Shown here: positions 6,216 to 9,647 of the stretch, one piece after another
How positions within the stretch are numbered: position 1 is the first letter of the stretch
Layout: every line of letters starts with the position of its first letter
NCBI GenBank assembly: GCA_015233485.1
Contig: JADFXO010000121.1
Location: forward strand, 1-9,647
Origin: Nitrospirota bacterium
Lineage (GTDB): Bacteria > Nitrospirota > Thermodesulfovibrionia > Thermodesulfovibrionales > Magnetobacteriaceae
Direction of reading: 5' to 3'
DNA: 9,647 nt
Program-made: the position numbers and the translations under genes
The notes under the pieces: model-generated
Databases searched by the model: none
The model's input: only the letters and a program-made list of their open reading frames with translations
Told to the model about the DNA's origin: nothing

Positions 6216-7769
6216 ATGAGTAATTATATCAGTGATGAATATACCTATGAAATTGATGCTCTTGGTTACAGAGAGCAGGCCGATAAAATCAGGGATATGA
6301 TAATCAACTGCGAAACACCGTTTGTCATAGGAATATCGGGCAGATGGGGAAGCGGCAAGACCAGCTTGATGAAATATATAATGGCAAGCCTCGGAGGTAG
6401 AGTTCAGGAAAGCTGGATTGGCGAGCATAATGAACCATTAAAGGACAATGAAGAAGAAGGTAAAATTAAAATAGTTAAAGAGCGCTATCCACTCGATAAG
6501 AATATTATTGAACACATTCACTCAATCTGGTTTAACCCGTGGGAACACGAAAACCATGACGAACCTATTATCGAATTGCTTAAAGAAATAAGAAAGTATT
6601 TTTCCTCCATATCAAAGACGTTGAAAGAAGGTAAGAAGTTATTGTCTGTCGGCCTTCGTGCGGGGCTTGGTAAACTTGCCGCTATGATACAGAAAGAGGG
6701 TGATAAATTTGAACACGAGAACTTTGAATACAACACCAGAAGTCAAAGGTTTAAGCTGATTTTTCAATATACTATAGAAGAATTATTAACGGTATTATCC
6801 ATGGATGCAGACGAAACTATTAAATTGACGATAGATCCCCGCGCAAAATTAGTGATATTCATAGATGACCTTGACAGGTGTGAATATGCTACAATATCTA
6901 AACTTCTTAGAGAAATAAAGCAGCATCTTTCTACTAAGCGATGTGTTTTTGTTTTTGGTTACGACAGGCATCATGTAGAGAATGCGCTTGCCAATACTGT
7001 CCAACGTTCCGACAAAGAGTCGCGTTCGTATCTGGAAAAGCTCTTTCAGTCAACTATATATATCAAGCAGCCGGCAGAAGATAAATATAAAGATTTCGTG
7101 ATGAAAAGGTTAGGGGAATATGATTTCATTCCAAAAGGTAAATGCGAAGGGTTATGCGATTTCATTAGTGATATTATCGACCCGAATCCGCGAAGGATAA
7201 AGGCGTTTCTGACGGCGTTTCGATTTCATGTTATAACTTCCAAATTGTACAAGCCCTCTGATACCAATCCCAAACCCAAAATCGGGCTTGATGATTTACA
7301 GAAACTGGCGCTTATAACGTATTTAAAGATTTTTCACGAACCGGTTTATTCTGTGTTGGAGAGTAAAATTGAATTGGTAGACGATTTGAAGACAGTTTTA
7401 AAAGATAATATGAGGTATTCAATTACTAATCACAATGAATATTTCTTTTATTTAGAGATGAGAAGCCATTTGCAGGATTATGATCTATTAAGACTAAAAT
7501 CTAAAGAAAAAGATACAACTGAATCTGATGAATCCTCTGATGATAAACCAAACGAGAATAATTCATCGAAGAAAGGGGATTCATTAGAGGAGATGATCAA
7601 AAAAGAATTCTTAAATAACGATGAAAAATCAGAAAAGAAATTTTTAACCGAAGTATATGAGATGCAGGGAAAGCATAAGAGTTATGAAAATTTCCGGCAT
7701 GAATTCCTGAGTAATTTCTCTCATGTAACGGCAACCGATAATTATGCAGAAATCAAATACTATCTATAA
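6216..7769 (+). CDS. KAP-family P-loop NTPase (soluble, PifA-like class)
   Basis: This is a 517-residue protein with the hallmarks of KAP NTPases, a STAND-related AAA+ group. The Walker A motif is GRWGSGKT (42-49). The KAP-typical segment HSIWFNPWEHE lies at 102-112. Walker B is LVIFIDDLDRC (212-222), with the doubled Asp and DRC seen in this family. FVFGYDRHHVENAL (245-258) and NPRRIKAFL (324-332) follow, the latter probably placing a phosphate-contacting Arg. Many KAP proteins carry membrane helices between Walker A and B; here that stretch (about 60-205) has no clear one, so the protein looks cytosolic. Residues 426-475 are a charged Lys/Glu/Asp/Ser-rich linker before a short C-terminal domain. 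The ATG at 6216 is preferred to a TTG at 6168 because the TTG frame would overlap the small ORF and lacks an SD. KAP proteins include PifA of plasmid F, which excludes phage T7. Here the gene overlaps a NACHT gene, so a defence role is inferred. Confidence 0.9.
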   Translation: MSNYISDEYTYEIDALGYREQADKIRDMIINCETPFVIGISGRWGSGKTSLMKYIMASLGGRVQESWIGEHNEPLKDNEEEGKIKIVKERYPLDKNIIEHIHSIWFNPWEHENHDEPIIELLKEIRKYFSSISKTLKEGKKLLSVGLRAGLGKLAAMIQKEGDKFEHENFEYNTRSQRFKLIFQYTIEELLTVLSMDADETIKLTIDPRAKLVIFIDDLDRCEYATISKLLREIKQHLSTKRCVFVFGYDRHHVENALANTVQRSDKESRSYLEKLFQSTIYIKQPAEDKYKDFVMKRLGEYDFIPKGKCEGLCDFISDIIDPNPRRIKAFLTAFRFHVITSKLYKPSDTNPKPKIGLDDLQKLALITYLKIFHEPVYSVLESKIELVDDLKTVLKDNMRYSITNHNEYFFYLEMRSHLQDYDLLRLKSKEKDTTESDESSDDKPNENNSSKKGDSLEEMIKKEFLNNDEKSEKKFLTEVYEMQGKHKSYENFRHEFLSNFSHVTATDNYAEIKYYL

Positions 7770-9647
7770 TAAAGATACTGGCGAAAGCTGGTCATATCCA
7801 GTTGACTCCCGCTTTTACGAGGCTGGATTTAGAAAATATTATACTGTCTATAGGGATCGTCTTTTCGTTTTATACAGGCGGGCAGATATGGCCGGGGTTA
7901 TGGAGGCCAATGAGGATACGCCCGCAATGTTGAAGCACATATATGTGCCTTTACGGATTGATGAGAAAGATATTGACCCTGCCTCAAATGAAATTGAAAA
8001 TGTTAAGAGCCTATCGATTGTAGATGCGCTTTGTCGAATACGTTTTTTGGCTATATCGGGCGCTCCCGGTTCAGGGAAATCCACAATGACGCGCTTTCTT
8101 GCATCTGCACTTTCTCAGCCGATATTAAACGAAACCGCCGCCAAATTGGGAAAGAGGCTTGTTATTCCATTTATTTTACGGGAGATGGATTTTTCAAAAA
8201 TCAATAGTTTCGATGACTTATGGAATTTATGGATTGAGGATATGTCAAAACGTCTCAAGTTGGATATAACGAGAGAGTTCCTTGATTTTTATATTGAACG
8301 CGGATGGGCGGTTGTCATTTTTGATGGTATTGATGAAATCGGGGAAGCGCAAAACTTAAATATGATCAGATGGATAAACGAGTGGATACAGTCAAAATCT
8401 GAATTTAGAGACGCCAAGACCCCTCTGAATATAATCATTACCGGCAGGCCTTCCGGCTATTTGAGAGACGGTGAATATGACCGTTATTTTAAGAAGATGT
8501 ATCTGCTGCCATTTAATCAAAAGCAAATTGAGCAATATGCCTTTAATTGGTATAACGTACGATATGGTGAGGATGAGGTCAAGGTGACGATGAAGGCGAA
8601 GGATTTCATAGCCGCGCTTAAAGACTACGGTCTTGAGGAGTTAAAGCGCAGACCGATATATCTTGCCATGCTCGCCTACGTGGCGGAGACATACGGGGAA
8701 CTTCCGCGCACGAGGACGCTTGCGTATTCAAAAATGGTAGATGCGTATCTTCATTACTTGGATTTAGCAAGAAAACTTAAAGAAAAGAAGGGCGAGATAG
8801 CAAGAGGCTGGAGCTATGAAGATAAAATTGTAATAATGGAAGAGCTGGCCTATACAATTCATACGAAGGCCGAGAGTGAATTAGATAATACTAAGTCATT
8901 TACTAAACATCAAATGCACATACAAATAAGCAAAGGTACGCTCACGAATTATTTTAGAGATATTCTGAAACATGGCAGGTTTGATACTGTTAAAACAAAT
9001 GATTTCGACGCTATTATCGCTTATTTTACAGCAAGAACAGGCCTGATAATAGAACCGAAGGATGGATACTATCAATTCAGCCATCTCACATTTCAAGAGT
9101 ATTTGACAGCCGCAAGGATTTACAATAATCGGCCAGATATTGATCTTATAGATTATCTCCATATAGAAATATTTAATCGGTTAACAAACAATATCGGTTG
9201 GCATGAGGTAGCCCTCCTGTTCTTTGGAATGGATAAAGTTCGCGCCCAAAAACGTCAGTCAAACATTCTACAAAATGTAATAGAAAAAGATAACGAAGCA
9301 CACCACAAATTTCTAATAGATCTATTTACCGGCATGGAACATAAGATTTCACAAGATGACGTAATCAAATGGTTAAAGACCCTTGTTTATGTTTGGGTTA
9401 CAAGGGGGAAGGTAAGTGGGCTTTATAAATATTTAGCTGACGCAATCAATGAAAAATCAGACAAATCGATTGAAATACGTAATGCTGTTATAGACTACAT
9501 CAAAAAGCTTGCTGGTAAGATTTTACATAATGACGATATGCTTTACGATAGTTCAGATTCAATAATTAATGATACCTGTGAGAGTGTGAATCTTTTATGT
9601 TGTAAAATAGAAGATATTTCATTAGAACAAATCAATAGGTTAGAAAA
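7744..9647 (+). CDS. NACHT-family NTPase (bacterial NLR-like), 3' end outside the window
   Basis: The frame starts at an ATG 26 bases inside the KAP gene and stays open for 634 codons to the window edge. A stop in the same frame at 7726-7728 means 7744 is the first possible ATG. The NACHT module is clear: Walker A GAPGSGKST (106-114), Walker B VVIFDGIDEIGE (190-201) with the NACHT-type DGxDE, the sensor-like IIITGRPSGY (230-239), RRPIYLAML (302-310) as the GxP-like helix, and the winged-helix motif FSHLTFQEYLTAA (445-457). The N-terminal 65 or so residues match no effector that I recognise, and HIYVPLRI (65-72) is the usual lead-in to NACHT. Residues after 460 are helical and would lead to a C-terminal sensor outside the window. 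Bacterial NACHT proteins act as NLR-like phage sensors that oligomerise on recognition. The overlap with the KAP gene suggests coupled translation and stoichiometric expression. Function as defence is inferred; the family assignment is strong. Confidence 0.92.
   Translation, partial: MQKSNTIYNKDTGESWSYPVDSRFYEAGFRKYYTVYRDRLFVLYRRADMAGVMEANEDTPAMLKHIYVPLRIDEKDIDPASNEIENVKSLSIVDALCRIRFLAISGAPGSGKSTMTRFLASALSQPILNETAAKLGKRLVIPFILREMDFSKINSFDDLWNLWIEDMSKRLKLDITREFLDFYIERGWAVVIFDGIDEIGEAQNLNMIRWINEWIQSKSEFRDAKTPLNIIITGRPSGYLRDGEYDRYFKKMYLLPFNQKQIEQYAFNWYNVRYGEDEVKVTMKAKDFIAALKDYGLEELKRRPIYLAMLAYVAETYGELPRTRTLAYSKMVDAYLHYLDLARKLKEKKGEIARGWSYEDKIVIMEELAYTIHTKAESELDNTKSFTKHQMHIQISKGTLTNYFRDILKHGRFDTVKTNDFDAIIAYFTARTGLIIEPKDGYYQFSHLTFQEYLTAARIYNNRPDIDLIDYLHIEIFNRLTNNIGWHEVALLFFGMDKVRAQKRQSNILQNVIEKDNEAHHKFLIDLFTGMEHKISQDDVIKWLKTLVYVWVTRGKVSGLYKYLADAINEKSDKSIEIRNAVIDYIKKLAGKILHNDDMLYDSSDSIINDTCESVNLLCCKIEDISLEQINRLE

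Noticed and set aside
7744..9647. A sharp composition boundary inside the NACHT gene
   Set aside because: Line-by-line counts fluctuate (for example 29/60 at 8101, 17/60 at 8161, 32/60 at 8641, 25/60 at 9181) without a single break, so no internal junction can be claimed.
1..9647. CRISPR arrays, insertion sequences, rRNA or tRNA genes
   Set aside because: I saw no regularly spaced repeats, transposase motifs with terminal inverted repeats, or structured RNA gene signatures on either strand.

Overview
The window looks like a chromosomal segment from a moderate-GC, probably Gram-negative bacterium. The evidence is a secreted LysM/YkuD L,D-transpeptidase, a bacterial-type AspRS with the GAD insertion, RluB, TrmJ and an MscS-family channel. 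The style of the housekeeping proteins would fit Nitrospirota or Desulfobacterota, but this is an impression with low confidence and no marker settles it.

Bases 1-4330 are a compact housekeeping block. The Lys/Glu-rich 3' end of an unknown gene (+) converges on a two-gene minus-strand operon, trmJ (tRNA 2'-O-methyltransferase) followed by an L,D-transpeptidase gene, joined by a 4-base ATGA overlap. An AT-rich divergent promoter region (1695-1776) with a perfect 14-bp palindrome separates it from the plus-strand pair rluB-aspS, which overlap by 11 bases. The AspRS carries His at the position that in studied enzymes goes with charging both tRNA-Asp and tRNA-Asn.

Bases 4331-4466 hold two hairpins between converging genes. 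At 4467-5885 (minus strand) lies an MscS-type channel fused to a C-terminal cyclic-nucleotide-binding domain. A good sigma70-like promoter (TTGACA-N17-TTATTT) upstream of it decides its start codon.

Bases 6068-9647 form a different, more AT-rich module on the plus strand. A perfect extended -10 box (TGGTATAAT) is followed at about the expected transcription start by a possible 41-residue leaderless ORF with a hydrophobic stretch. Next come a soluble KAP-family P-loop NTPase (517 aa) and then, overlapping it by 26 bases, a large NACHT-family NTPase that runs off the window. KAP NTPases include the phage-exclusion protein PifA, and bacterial NACHT proteins are NLR-like phage sensors. The overlapping KAP-NACHT pair is therefore the best candidate for an anti-phage or conflict system and is the main point of interest. 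That reading is inference from domain families and gene arrangement. The NACHT sensor region lies beyond the window.
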